Source: Collinsella aerofaciens
GTDB lineage: Bacteria > Actinomycetota > Coriobacteriia > Coriobacteriales > Coriobacteriaceae
Direction of reading: 5' to 3'
Assembly: GCF_015553355.1 (NCBI RefSeq)
Contig: NZ_JADNGN010000010.1
Span: 1-59,390 of the forward strand
DNA length: 59,390 nt
A program made the position numbers and the translations under genes. Shown here piece by piece: positions 51,763 through 59,390 of the stretch (positions are counted from its first letter, which is position 1; the number at the start of each line of letters is the position of its first letter). The notes beneath the pieces were generated by a model, which saw only the letters and a program-made list of their open reading frames with translations, ran no database searches and was not told the origin of the DNA.

Positions 51763-54216
51763 ATGCGCGTTTCTTACGACTGGCTCAAGACCATGATCGA
51801 TATTCCGGAGGATCCCAAGACCCTTTCGGACGAATATATTCGTACCGGCACCGAGGTCGAGGCAATCGACACCGTGGGCGAGTCCTTCGACCACGTGGTG
51901 ACTGCCAAGGTGCTCACCAAGACCCCGCATCCCGATAGCGACCACATGTATGTGTGCTCGGTCGACGTGGGCGACAAGAACCTCGACGCCGACGGCAACC
52001 CCGCTCCGCTGCAGATCGTCTGCGGCGCGCAGAACTTCGAGGCCGGCGACCACATCGTCACGGCAATGATTGGCGCTGTCCTGCCCGGCGACGTCAAGAT
52101 CAAGAAGAGCAAGCTTCGCGGCGTCGTGTCCATGGGCATGAACTGCTCTGCGCGCGAGCTCGGCCTGGGCGGCGACCACTCCGGCATCATGATCCTGCCC
52201 GAGGACACGCCCTGCGGCATGCCGTTTGCCGAGTACGTGGGCTCGAGTGATACCGTGCTCGACTGCGAGATCACGCCCAACCGTCCCGATTGTCTGTCCA
52301 TGATCGGCATGGCCCGCGAGACCGGCGCCATCTTCGACCGCGATTTCCACGTTGAGCTGCCCGCCATCAAGGCCGAGACCGGCCGCGCGACCGACGACGA
52401 GCTTTCGGTCGAGATTGCCGACGAGGGCCTGTGCGACCGCTACGTCGCCCGCATCGTGCGCAACGTGAAGGTCGGCCCCTCGCCCGACTGGATGGTCAAG
52501 CGCCTCAACGCCCTGGGCGTGCGCCCGCACAACAACATTGTCGATATCACCAACTACGTGATGATGCTCACCGGTCAGCCGCTGCACGCCTTTGACCTGG
52601 ACACCTTTGCCGAGCGCGATGGCAGGCGTCGCGTGGCGGTTCGCGCCGCCCAGCAAGACGAGAAGTTCACGACGCTCGACGGCGAGGAGCGCGTTCTCGA
52701 CGCCGGCATGGGCCTTATCACCGACGGCGAGCGTCCCGTGGCATTGGCCGGCGTTATGGGCGGCATGGATTCCGAGATCGAGGACGACACCGTCGACGTG
52801 ATGGTCGAGAGCGCCTGCTTCAACGCCGGTCGCACCTCGCACACCAGCCGCGATCTGTCGCTGATCTCCGACGCCTCCATTCGCTTTGAGCGCCAGGTCG
52901 ACGAGACCGGCTGCGTGGACGTCGCCAACGTTACCTGCGCGCTCATCGAGGAGATCGCCGGCGGCGAGGTCGCTCCCGGCTACGTGGATGTGTTCCCCGC
53001 GCCCAAGACCATCGACAGCATTAAGCTGCGCCTGGCCCGCGTGCATGCCATCTGCGGCGCCGACATCGAGCCTGACTTTATCGAGCGCTCGCTCACCCGC
53101 CTGGGCTGCACCGTCGAGCGCGACGGCGAGGACTTTATGGTCACCCCGCCGAGCTTCCGTCCCGATCTGCCGCGCGAGATCGACCTGATCGAGGAGGTCC
53201 TGCGCCTGTGGGGCATGGGCCGCGTGACGGCGACCATTCCGGCTGCCAAGAACCACATCGGCGGCCTGACCCGCGAGCAGAAGCTCACCCGTAAGGTCGG
53301 CGAGATCCTGCGCGCCTGCGGCCTCAACGAGACTACGACTTTTGGCTTTGCCGCTCCGGGCGACCTGGAGAAGATCGGTATGTCCACCGAAGGCCGCGGC
53401 TGTCCCGTGGTGCTCATGAACCCGCTGGTAGCCGAGCAGACCGAGATGCGTCGTTCGCTGCTGCCGGGCCTGCTGCAGTCCGTGGCCTACAACGAGGCCC
53501 ACGGCACGCCCAACGTGCACCTGTACGAGGTTGGCAGCCTGTTCCACGGTCGCGAGAACGCCAGCCTGCCCAAGGAGACCAAGTCCGTGGCGGGTGTGCT
53601 CTCGGGCCAGTGGAGCGAGCGGTCCTGGAACATGAAGTACCGCAAGCTGCGCTTCTTCTTTGGCAAGGGCATTGTCGAGGAGCTGCTCGCCCAGCTGCGC
53701 ATCGAGAAGGTCCGCTTCCGTCCCGTCGAGGGCGAGGGCTACGCTTTCTTGCAGCCGGGTCGTGCGGCCGAGGTTCTGTCCGGCGGCACCGTGCTGGGCT
53801 GGGTCGGCGAGATTCACCCCAAGGCGCGCGAGGCTTGTGGTATCGACGAGGTCGTCGTTGCCTTTGAGCTCGACCTGGACAAGCTGGTCAAGGGCGCCCG
53901 CAATCAGGAGAACTACCGCGAGTTCTCGCAGTACCCGGCTGTTGAGCACGACCTTGCTATCGTGGTCGACAACACCGTGACCTGCGAGGATCTTGAGCGC
54001 CGTATTACCAGCGCCGGCGGCAAGCTGCTCGAGGGCGTGCGCCTGTTCGACGTCTACCGCGATCCCATCCGCATCGGAGCGGGCAAGAAGTCCATGGCCT
54101 TTGCGCTCACGTATCGCTCGGACGACCACACGCTTACCAGCGAAGAGGTCGAGAGGGCGCACCAGAAGATCGTCACCAAGGTGTGCAAGGGCGTAAACGG
54201 CGAGGTTCGCTCGTAA
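51763..54216 (+). CDS. pheT: Phenylalanyl-tRNA synthetase beta subunit
   Basis: The 817-residue subunit has, in order, an N-terminal region, the tRNA-binding OB fold (about 40-155; VVTAKVLTKTPHPDSDHMYV), the B3/B4 editing domain (210-400; DITNYVMMLTGQPLHAFD), B5, the catalytic-like core and a C-terminal ferredoxin-like anticodon-binding domain (about 720-815; FSQYPAVEHDLAIVVD). AAAGGAGA precedes the ATG. It edits Tyr-tRNA-Phe and forms the alpha2beta2 enzyme with PheS. A large imperfect hairpin follows the stop. Confidence 0.97.
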   Translation: MRVSYDWLKTMIDIPEDPKTLSDEYIRTGTEVEAIDTVGESFDHVVTAKVLTKTPHPDSDHMYVCSVDVGDKNLDADGNPAPLQIVCGAQNFEAGDHIVTAMIGAVLPGDVKIKKSKLRGVVSMGMNCSARELGLGGDHSGIMILPEDTPCGMPFAEYVGSSDTVLDCEITPNRPDCLSMIGMARETGAIFDRDFHVELPAIKAETGRATDDELSVEIADEGLCDRYVARIVRNVKVGPSPDWMVKRLNALGVRPHNNIVDITNYVMMLTGQPLHAFDLDTFAERDGRRRVAVRAAQQDEKFTTLDGEERVLDAGMGLITDGERPVALAGVMGGMDSEIEDDTVDVMVESACFNAGRTSHTSRDLSLISDASIRFERQVDETGCVDVANVTCALIEEIAGGEVAPGYVDVFPAPKTIDSIKLRLARVHAICGADIEPDFIERSLTRLGCTVERDGEDFMVTPPSFRPDLPREIDLIEEVLRLWGMGRVTATIPAAKNHIGGLTREQKLTRKVGEILRACGLNETTTFGFAAPGDLEKIGMSTEGRGCPVVLMNPLVAEQTEMRRSLLPGLLQSVAYNEAHGTPNVHLYEVGSLFHGRENASLPKETKSVAGVLSGQWSERSWNMKYRKLRFFFGKGIVEELLAQLRIEKVRFRPVEGEGYAFLQPGRAAEVLSGGTVLGWVGEIHPKAREACGIDEVVVAFELDLDKLVKGARNQENYREFSQYPAVEHDLAIVVDNTVTCEDLERRITSAGGKLLEGVRLFDVYRDPIRIGAGKKSMAFALTYRSDDHTLTSEEVERAHQKIVTKVCKGVNGEVRS

Positions 54217-54228
54217 TCTTTGCCGTTC

Positions 54229-54323
54229 GGAACCCGCCCCCTGCGGGGTTTTCACGGCAACGTCCTCGCCGCTTCGCGGCTGCGGGATGTTGCCTTAGAA
54301 AACCCCTCTCGGGGGCGGGTTCC
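54229..54323. repeat. Long cruciform after pheT
   Basis: Arms of about 37-39 bases (54229-54265 and 54285-54323) pair with a few mismatches; GGAACCCGCCCCC is mirrored by GGGGGCGGGTTCC. The loop holds a small hairpin GCCGC-TTC-GCGGC. In plan it resembles the 2741 and 3642 elements but shares no arm sequence. It probably terminates pheT. The rest of the gap to cbiM (54324-54541) carries the promoter and a palindromic operator. Confidence 0.75.
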
Positions 54324-54451
54324 TGCGTTAACCTTGTTGCGAGCGGACCGCACCTTCTTCCGGGTGACCGGAAAGTTGGGAGTGCATGGGCCTTTATTGG
54401 ACGGTGCGTGGACCTGGGTTAATAACGGACGTATTGCAAGGGCGTGCTGCG

Positions 54452-54517
54452 TTGTGGGCGGTGCGCCTTTTTGTTAGTATGCAGAGTCGGTGTTACGGAT
54501 TGTTGGAAACGTAACAC
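54452..54517 (+). promoter_or_regulatory. Promoter and NikR-like operator of the metal importer
   Basis: A promoter TTGTGG-17-TAGTAT (54452-54480) is followed by the palindrome GTGTTAC-N14-GTAACAC (54490-54517), which would cover the transcription start and early leader. This half-site and spacing agree with one published NikR consensus type as I recall it. No cobalamin riboswitch is visible in the leader. NikR itself is not in the window. Confidence 0.6.
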
Positions 54518-54541
54518 GCAACGTTCTGATTGAGAGGGCTC

Positions 54542-55627
54542 ATGCATATTCCCGATAATTATCTGTCCCCGCAGACCGATGCCGTTATGGCGGTGGCGAT
54601 GGTGCCCGTTTGGGTCCATTGCATCAAGAAAGTGCGCGCCACGCTCGATCGCGAGCATATGGCCTTTCTGGGTATTTGCGCTGCGTTCTCCTTTTTGCTC
54701 ATGATGTTTAACGTTCCGCTGCCCGGCGGCACCACAGGCCACGCCGTCGGCGGCGCACTCATCGCGCTGCTGTTGGGCCCCGAGGCCGCGGCCATTGCTG
54801 TCTCGGTCGCGCTGGCGCTGCAGGCGCTGCTGTTTGGCGACGGCGGCATCCTGTCCTTTGGCGCCAACTGCTTTAACATGGCCTTCGTGCTGCCGTTTGC
54901 CGCTGCTATCGTGTTCCGTGCGCTCAACAGCCGTTTGCACGACAAGAGCTGGGGCACCTCGGTTTCGGCCATCGTAAGCGGCTGGGTCGGCCTGTGCCTG
55001 GCGGCCCTGTGCGCGGCAATCGAGTTTGGTATTCAGCCGATGCTCTTTACCAACGCTTCGGGCGCGCCGCTGTACTGCCCCTTCCCACTGTCTATTGCCG
55101 TTCCTGCCATGATGATCCCGCATATGCTGGTTGCCGGCGTGGTCGAGGGCGTGGCGACGGCTGCGATTTACGGTTTCATTAAGAAGACGGCGCCGGGCGT
55201 TATCGTCGGTCCCGAGGCCGTCGATGGCCAGCTTGCTGCCGAAGGCGCTGCTGCCAAGAAGACCTCGCTGGTCCCCACGCTCATCCTGGTTGCCGTACTT
55301 GTCGTGGCCACGCCGCTGGGCCTGCTGGCCACGGGTGACGCCTGGGGTGAGTGGGACGCCGAGGGCGCCGCGACCGCCGTTCAGGAGGCTGGTGACGACA
55401 GCCTGCAGGCTTCGGTCGGTCTCGATACCCCGACCTTTGCCGATGCCCTGCCCACGGGCGATTATCTGCAGGCCTATTCCGAGGAGCAAGGCCTTGGCTT
55501 TGCCGGCCAGGCCGCGATGTATATTCTTTCGGGTGTGATTGGCGTGGCGGTGCTCACCATCGTATTCCGCCTGGTCTCGCTGACGGTCAAGGAAAGCGGT
55601 GCTCATGGCAATAGCCGAGCTGCCTAG
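54542..55627 (+). CDS. cbiM: ECF nickel/cobalt transporter CbiM/NikM with fused CbiN-like part
   Basis: The 361-residue membrane protein begins MHIPDNYLSPQTD; the His near the N-terminus takes part in metal binding in CbiM/NikM. The substrate component occupies residues 1-215. After a linker a CbiN-like part follows, with LLATGDAWGEW (near 265) and a last membrane helix. The fused MN form and the NikR-like operator favour nickel over cobalt. GAGAGG precedes the ATG at 54542. The cbiQ gene overlaps its end by 23 bases. Confidence 0.92.
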   Translation: MHIPDNYLSPQTDAVMAVAMVPVWVHCIKKVRATLDREHMAFLGICAAFSFLLMMFNVPLPGGTTGHAVGGALIALLLGPEAAAIAVSVALALQALLFGDGGILSFGANCFNMAFVLPFAAAIVFRALNSRLHDKSWGTSVSAIVSGWVGLCLAALCAAIEFGIQPMLFTNASGAPLYCPFPLSIAVPAMMIPHMLVAGVVEGVATAAIYGFIKKTAPGVIVGPEAVDGQLAAEGAAAKKTSLVPTLILVAVLVVATPLGLLATGDAWGEWDAEGAATAVQEAGDDSLQASVGLDTPTFADALPTGDYLQAYSEEQGLGFAGQAAMYILSGVIGVAVLTIVFRLVSLTVKESGAHGNSRAA

Positions 55628-56441
55628 CTGGCTTGCGGTCGAGCAGCGTTACGAGCCCGCGGGGGCTCGGCATCGTGTGATGCAAAAGAATGTCCTGCAC
55701 CTGGCGAGCCTGCTTGAGCGGGTTCGCCTGGGTGGAGGCGCGCACGAGGGCGGGTCGATGGTCGACCGCGTCCTTTCTTGCGTTTCGGCTCCGGTGCGCC
55801 TGGTGGGGATGTTCGTTTGCGTCCTGTGCGTGTGTCTGACGCAAAGCCCGCTGTATCTGATGCTGATGGCGGCGATCGTGTTGGTGCTGGTCGCGGTGCG
55901 CCCGGTGCGCGGGCTACGCGCGACCTTTGTGCCGGCGCTCGGCGCCGCAGGGTTTGCCGTGGTTTTGGCGCTGCCTGCCCTGCTGCTGGGCGCGTCTGCC
56001 ACGGGCGCCATGCTCAAGATCGCGATCAAGACCTTCATTAATGTGTCGCTGGTGCTGGGCGTTTCGTGGACCCTTACCTGGAGCCGCATGTCGGCGGCGC
56101 TCAAGATGCTGCATCTACCCGACGAAGTTATCTTTACGTTTGATATGGCGCTCAAGCACATCGAGGTGCTGGGTCGCACGGCGCACAATCTGTGCGAATC
56201 GGTCATGCTGCGCAGCGTGGGTCGTGCGCCTGCGGGTTTTTCGCGCACCGACTCGCTGGCGGGTATCATGGGCATGACGTTTATCAAGGCGATGGAATGC
56301 AGCCGCGCGATGGACGAGGCTATGCTTTGCCGCGGCTTTGCCGGTGCGTATCCGGCGCCCGCGCGCGCCGGGTTTGGCTGGCGCGATGCGGTTTACGCGG
56401 CCGGCGTGGCGCTGCTGGCAGTGTTATGCGCGGTGCTGTAG
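55605..56441 (+). CDS. cbiQ: ECF transporter transmembrane protein CbiQ
   Basis: The 278-residue protein has about five membrane helices and the two Ala-Arg-Gly-like coupling helices near residues 200-250 (SVMLRSVGRAPAGF and DEAMLCRGFAG), which dock into the ATPase. The ATG at 55605 has AAGGAAAG upstream and overlaps the cbiM end by 23 bases, so the two are translationally coupled; a GTG at 55599 is the alternative. It links the substrate-binding CbiM to the CbiO ATPase. Confidence 0.92.
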   Translation: MAIAELPSWLAVEQRYEPAGARHRVMQKNVLHLASLLERVRLGGGAHEGGSMVDRVLSCVSAPVRLVGMFVCVLCVCLTQSPLYLMLMAAIVLVLVAVRPVRGLRATFVPALGAAGFAVVLALPALLLGASATGAMLKIAIKTFINVSLVLGVSWTLTWSRMSAALKMLHLPDEVIFTFDMALKHIEVLGRTAHNLCESVMLRSVGRAPAGFSRTDSLAGIMGMTFIKAMECSRAMDEAMLCRGFAGAYPAPARAGFGWRDAVYAAGVALLAVLCAVL

Positions 56442-56487
56442 GCGCTGCTGGTTCCGGCTGGGGATGCAAATAGGGAAGGGCGACGTT

Positions 56488-57258
56488 TTGACGATCGATA
56501 TGAATAATGCGGCGGGCACGAACGGTGCGGGCGGCGCCGAGGTCACGCCGCTCATCGAGCTGCGCGACGTAGTGTTCTCCTATGCGGGACATACGGTTGT
56601 CGATGGCGTGTCGCTGCAGGTCGATCGTGGCGAACTCGTTGCCCTGCTCGGTCCCAACGGCTGCGGTAAGACGACGATTATGCGCCTTATTAACGGCCTT
56701 GAACTCGCGGACGCAGGGGCATACCTGTTTGACGGGCACGTGGTCGATGCGGCGTATCTGAAGGATTCTGCTGCTGCTCAGAAGTTCCACCAGCGCGTGG
56801 GCTTCGTATTCCAAAACGCCGATGCCCAGCTGTTCTGCGCCACGGTGGGCGAGGAAGTTGCTTTTGGTCCCGCGCAGATGGGTCTGCCGGCAGACGAGCT
56901 CGAGCGCCGCGTGCGCGATGCCATGGGGCTGTTCCAGGTTGCCGACCTTGCCGACGCCTCTCCCTATCAGCTCTCGGGCGGGCAAAAGAAGCGTGTTGCG
57001 CTGGCTGCGGTGGTGTCGATGAACCCGGATATCTTGGTCCTCGACGAGCCTACCAATGGGCTCGACGAGGATTCATGCGACATCGTGGTCAATTTCTTGC
57101 TGGCTTATGTCGCGGCGGGTAAGACGGTCTTGATGAGCACGCATCACCAGGATTTGGTGCGACGCCTGGGTGCCCGTGCAATCTATATCGATCGATATCA
57201 CCATGTGGTCGAGGCATCTTCGTCGTCGTATGGAACCGAAAGCGGTGCTACGGACTAG
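56488..57258 (+). CDS. cbiO: ECF transporter ATP-binding protein CbiO
   Basis: The roughly 256-residue ATPase has Walker A GPNGCGKTT (near 55), Q-loop FVFQNADAQLF, signature LSGGQKKR and Walker B ILVLDEPTNGLDE. The N-terminus has a short Gly/Ala extension. TTG 56488 is chosen because AGGGAAGGG lies seven bases upstream; ATG 56464 or ATG 56500 are alternatives. It powers metal uptake with CbiM and CbiQ. It is the last gene of the operon. Confidence 0.93.
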   Translation: MTIDMNNAAGTNGAGGAEVTPLIELRDVVFSYAGHTVVDGVSLQVDRGELVALLGPNGCGKTTIMRLINGLELADAGAYLFDGHVVDAAYLKDSAAAQKFHQRVGFVFQNADAQLFCATVGEEVAFGPAQMGLPADELERRVRDAMGLFQVADLADASPYQLSGGQKKRVALAAVVSMNPDILVLDEPTNGLDEDSCDIVVNFLLAYVAAGKTVLMSTHHQDLVRRLGARAIYIDRYHHVVEASSSSYGTESGATD

Positions 57259-57304
57259 TTGCTGCGTAGAGCGTGCGTAGCCGTCCGCGCGGCTTTGCCG
57301 TGAT

Positions 57305-57312
57305 GGTATAGT
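57305..57312 (+). promoter_or_regulatory. Extended -10 before the phospholipase-like gene
   Basis: GG-TATAGT preceded by T at 57304 forms an extended -10 (TGG-TATAGT), 26 bases before the start at 57339. No good -35 is seen. Confidence 0.4.
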
Positions 57313-57338
57313 TATCCAGGTTTTTTATGGGGGTGGCT

Positions 57339-58187
57339 ATGCCAAGCTGGAACATTCATATCGCTCAGACGGAGCGTTTGCTGGAGCGCACCGGTGCGCT
57401 TGCCAATAGCGTGCGCGACCGCAATGCCTTTTTGTTTGGCTGCGTGGTTCCGGATATCTTCGTGGGCTATATGGTCCCTGGCATCGCCGATCCCATCCCG
57501 TACCGCATTACGCACTTTGCAAAGCCCGAGCCTATCCCTAAGCCTCGTGAGCATGAGTTCTGGGATACCTATGTGGCACCGTTGCTTAAAAGTTCGCCCA
57601 CCGGTGCGCCAGCCGCGGCGACCTCGATTATCGAGGAGCGCGAGCGACTGAATCGCGTGCACTATCCCCAGCGCTACAGGGATGCCGAGCCGGTTGTCGG
57701 TCCCGGCGCTCGTGAGTTCTCGCTTGCGTCCGAGGACGTGGCGCAGTCGTTGCTCGATTTGACGCTGGGTGTCTGGTCGCATCTGGTGGCCGATACCGTA
57801 TGGAATACGCGCGTGAATCAGTACCTGGAGGCGCACGGCGGCAAGCCGTGCGAGGAGTTCCGCATTAAAAAGCAAGGCGACTTTGACTGGTTTGGCAAGA
57901 CGCTCGGCATTGTTTCGATTCCGCGCGCGACCGATCGCCTGTATACTGCGGCGACGCGTTTTGGGCAGTATCCCATCCATAAGGAGTATGTGCTCAAGAC
58001 CATCGGCGTTATGCACGAGATCGTGCGCGAAAACCCCGGTGAGCCCGACCATCCGCCATACCGCCTGCTAACCGAGGAGTTTTTCGATGCAACGTTCACC
58101 GAAGTCATCGAGCTGACCGAGGCGGGATTTGCGGCTCGCGCCGAATCGCCCGATGTGCCTGCACTACCCCTGATCACTAGCTGCTAG
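57339..58187 (+). CDS. Zinc-dependent phospholipase-C-like protein
   Basis: The 282-residue protein resembles the bacterial zinc-dependent PLC-like family: MPSWNIHIAQTERLL, then NAFLFGCVVPDI, RITHF and LGVWSHLVADTVWN, where His and Asp residues would hold zinc. No signal peptide is present, unlike secreted phospholipases, so it is likely cytosolic and may act on another phosphoester. GGGGGTGG lies before the ATG at 57339. The stop codon shares CTAG with the stop of the convergent gene. Confidence 0.82.
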   Translation: MPSWNIHIAQTERLLERTGALANSVRDRNAFLFGCVVPDIFVGYMVPGIADPIPYRITHFAKPEPIPKPREHEFWDTYVAPLLKSSPTGAPAAATSIIEERERLNRVHYPQRYRDAEPVVGPGAREFSLASEDVAQSLLDLTLGVWSHLVADTVWNTRVNQYLEAHGGKPCEEFRIKKQGDFDWFGKTLGIVSIPRATDRLYTAATRFGQYPIHKEYVLKTIGVMHEIVRENPGEPDHPPYRLLTEEFFDATFTEVIELTEAGFAARAESPDVPALPLITSC

Positions 58188-59257
58188 CCGGCCGGCCCGG
58201 CAGTGAATAGCTCAACCCAATCGACAAGTAGCTCTTGCCGTAAGGTATCTTCGGCAATGCGCTCCTGTTTTGTCTTTGGGATGTGGGGAAGCCCGGCCTT
58301 TTTATGGATGAGCTCGGCTATGTGGTCGAAGCTCTTCTTCTCCTTGATCTGGTCATAGGTAATTTGGATGACGTCGTAGCCCATGCTTGTGAGTGCGGTG
58401 GCGCGCTCGGCATCGGAGAGGCTCGCGGCTTCGCTGTCGTGGGCAGAGCGGCCTTGGCATTCCAGAATGACGCCCATGCTGTCGGTGGCGCTTTCGATGA
58501 GGATATCGGCGTAGCAGCAGGTTTTGTCATACAGCGAACGTGCGGCTTCACTGAGCGGGATGCGCGCGTTGTTGGCGATCTCGATGCCCTGGCCGCCCTC
58601 GTCGCGGGGGAGCGAGATAAGCATGGAGGTCTGTACTTCGAAGGGCGAGGCGGCCTGCCCCGTCATGTGCTCGGCCGCCCAGCGCAGTTGTTTGACGCCG
58701 CGCAGGCCTGCGGCTTGCTTGGCGAACGCGGCGATATCCGTTGCGGTAAGAAGCGGCGTGCGCTTCCACAAGTTGGTGTCATTGCCCTTGGTGTCGTTAA
58801 CTCGCTCCCAGCCGCAGTTGGGTGGAATGAACTTAAGCGAAATAGCTTCATCGAGTTGTTGTTGCGTTCGCTCGCAGGGCTTAAACACTGCAAAGGAGCC
58901 GCACATCTCGTAGCACGCCATGAGTAACTGGTTGCGTGAGACCTGCGTGGCAAGGCTGAGCAGCGTGAACTCCGGTGACGTGACATCAAACCCATGTTCA
59001 GTCTGCCTAAACGACCCCGGAGGTGGTTCTTGGGTCAGGAGGTGCGATTTAAACAGGCTTCGCGACCCGGATTGTGCCCGAGTGAATACAAGCCTGTGAA
59101 GTGGTGCGTGAAGCAGGTCTTTTACAACTGCATGACTTCCGAGGCCACAACATCTGCGATCCATATTGCCAAGGCTAATGGCGGGGTAAAGGCCTAATAC
59201 CTGCGGCGGGATGCGGTAGTAGTTAAAGGCGGATTGCCCACAAAGCGTCAGGTCCAT
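58184..59257 (-). CDS. Vsr/DUF559-like nuclease-fold protein with AbiEi-like features
   Basis: The 357-residue protein starts after a strong AGGAGG. It begins CGQSAFNYYRIPP, like the opening of AbiEi-type and related actinobacterial proteins. The middle has SPFEVQTSMLISLPRDEGGQ (204-223). The C-terminal half looks like a Vsr/DUF559 PD-(D/E)XK fold: ADILIES (Asp251), ILECQGRSAH (Glu266, His273), SDAERATALTSMGYDVIQIT. The acidic residues and histidine keep the usual spacing. Such proteins are, from memory, expanded in Coriobacteria and have no agreed function. It ends convergently with the PLC-like gene in a shared CTAG. Confidence 0.65.
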   Translation of the reverse strand: MDLTLCGQSAFNYYRIPPQVLGLYPAISLGNMDRRCCGLGSHAVVKDLLHAPLHRLVFTRAQSGSRSLFKSHLLTQEPPPGSFRQTEHGFDVTSPEFTLLSLATQVSRNQLLMACYEMCGSFAVFKPCERTQQQLDEAISLKFIPPNCGWERVNDTKGNDTNLWKRTPLLTATDIAAFAKQAAGLRGVKQLRWAAEHMTGQAASPFEVQTSMLISLPRDEGGQGIEIANNARIPLSEAARSLYDKTCCYADILIESATDSMGVILECQGRSAHDSEAASLSDAERATALTSMGYDVIQITYDQIKEKKSFDHIAELIHKKAGLPHIPKTKQERIAEDTLRQELLVDWVELFTAGPAG

Positions 59258-59276
59258 AATGCCCTCCTGGCCGAAA

Positions 59277-59390
59277 TCATCTCTTTGAAGCGAGTGATGC
59301 CAGCGTCAATCCGGCAAATCCCCACAGACGATCGGGGTGCGCGGCAACCAGCATGGCAATCTGGTCATTGGTGCCAAAATGCCCTCCGCA
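59277..59390 (-). CDS. C-terminal end of a gene running off the window
   Basis: An open frame of 37 codons enters from the right edge and stops at 59277. Its sequence GTNDQIAMLVAAHPDRLWGF looks protein-like, recalling amidohydrolase or alpha/beta-type segments, but is too short to assign. Another frame is open to a stop overlapping the next gene's ATG, so a frameshift near 59300 cannot be excluded. Confidence 0.35.
   Translation of the reverse strand, partial: CGGHFGTNDQIAMLVAAHPDRLWGFAGLTLASLASKR

Noticed and set aside
51646-54255. An 869-codon open frame on the minus strand
   Set aside because: It is antisense to pheT; pheT has complete domains and a strong ribosome site.
54324-54541. Cobalamin riboswitch before cbiM
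   Set aside because: No B12-box or conserved junction sequence could be found; a promoter and a palindromic protein site account for the leader.
59277-59390. Assignment of the right-edge fragment as an amidohydrolase
   Set aside because: Only 37 codons are visible and an alternative frame is open, so no family can be supported.

Overview
The window looks like chromosome from a high-GC, anaerobic actinobacterium of the order Coriobacteriales, most probably Collinsella. This is inferred from gene content and style, not from a database match. The clues are the GC-rich codon use, a rubrerythrin, AUG/GUG/UUG starts behind strong GGAGG-type ribosome sites, UTRA-type GntR regulators, mannose-family PTS genes, and intergenic spaces full of hairpin repeats. 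No rRNA, CRISPR array, insertion sequence or prophage was seen. Two tRNA genes (Asp-GTC, Val-GAC) and one T-box leader are present.

Layout. 0-4.5 kb: tRNA-Asp, then an Rrf2 regulator, a MutY-like glycosylase without an Fe-S cluster, rubrerythrin, and two small membrane proteins separated by two equal-length copies of a cruciform repeat. 4.6-5.7 kb: a translationally coupled nucleotidyltransferase-like/HTH pair resembling a toxin-antitoxin module. 5.7-16.2 kb: mostly housekeeping and repair genes (rmuC, an ABC exporter, nth, mfd, a PAP2 phosphatase, a threonine-aldolase-like enzyme, a GNAT acetyltransferase).

16.2-30.9 kb is the most distinctive part. Three paralogous SIS-domain sugar-phosphate deglycases of the FrlB/FraB/GfrE-GfrF type, three GntR-UTRA regulators and one complete mannose-family PTS (fused IIAB, IIC, IID) lie together with an EamA transporter, a HAD phosphatase, a YitT protein and recQ. 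The PTS plus deglycase arrangement fits uptake and phosphorylation of Amadori compounds (fructoselysine, glucoselysine or fructose-amino acids), then cleavage to sugar phosphate and free amine. Each regulator has its own class of repeated operator nearby; the CGTTATA class lies in front of the EamA gene, the PTS operon and the second regulator, suggesting one regulon.

31-43 kb: an L-2-hydroxyacid/lactate dehydrogenase, metA (acetyl-type), 5-formyl-THF cyclo-ligase, hicAB, a large M16 peptidase, and an accessory stretch with a frameshifted AlbA_2/ATPase gene behind an array of GAGAGAT motifs, a solitary HNH nuclease, a small zinc-ribbon protein and a DUF5710 protein, ending at tRNA-Val. 43-59 kb: an EamA transporter, a DUF4012 protein, glmM, an M32 carboxypeptidase, a T-box-controlled pheS with pheT downstream, an ECF-type nickel/cobalt importer (cbiM-cbiQ-cbiO) with a NikR-like palindrome at its promoter, a zinc-dependent phospholipase-C-like protein, and a Vsr/DUF559-like protein overlapping it tail to tail.

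At least six families of palindromic or modular intergenic repeats recur. In several, the arms differ between copies but remain complementary, which suggests selection for structure.
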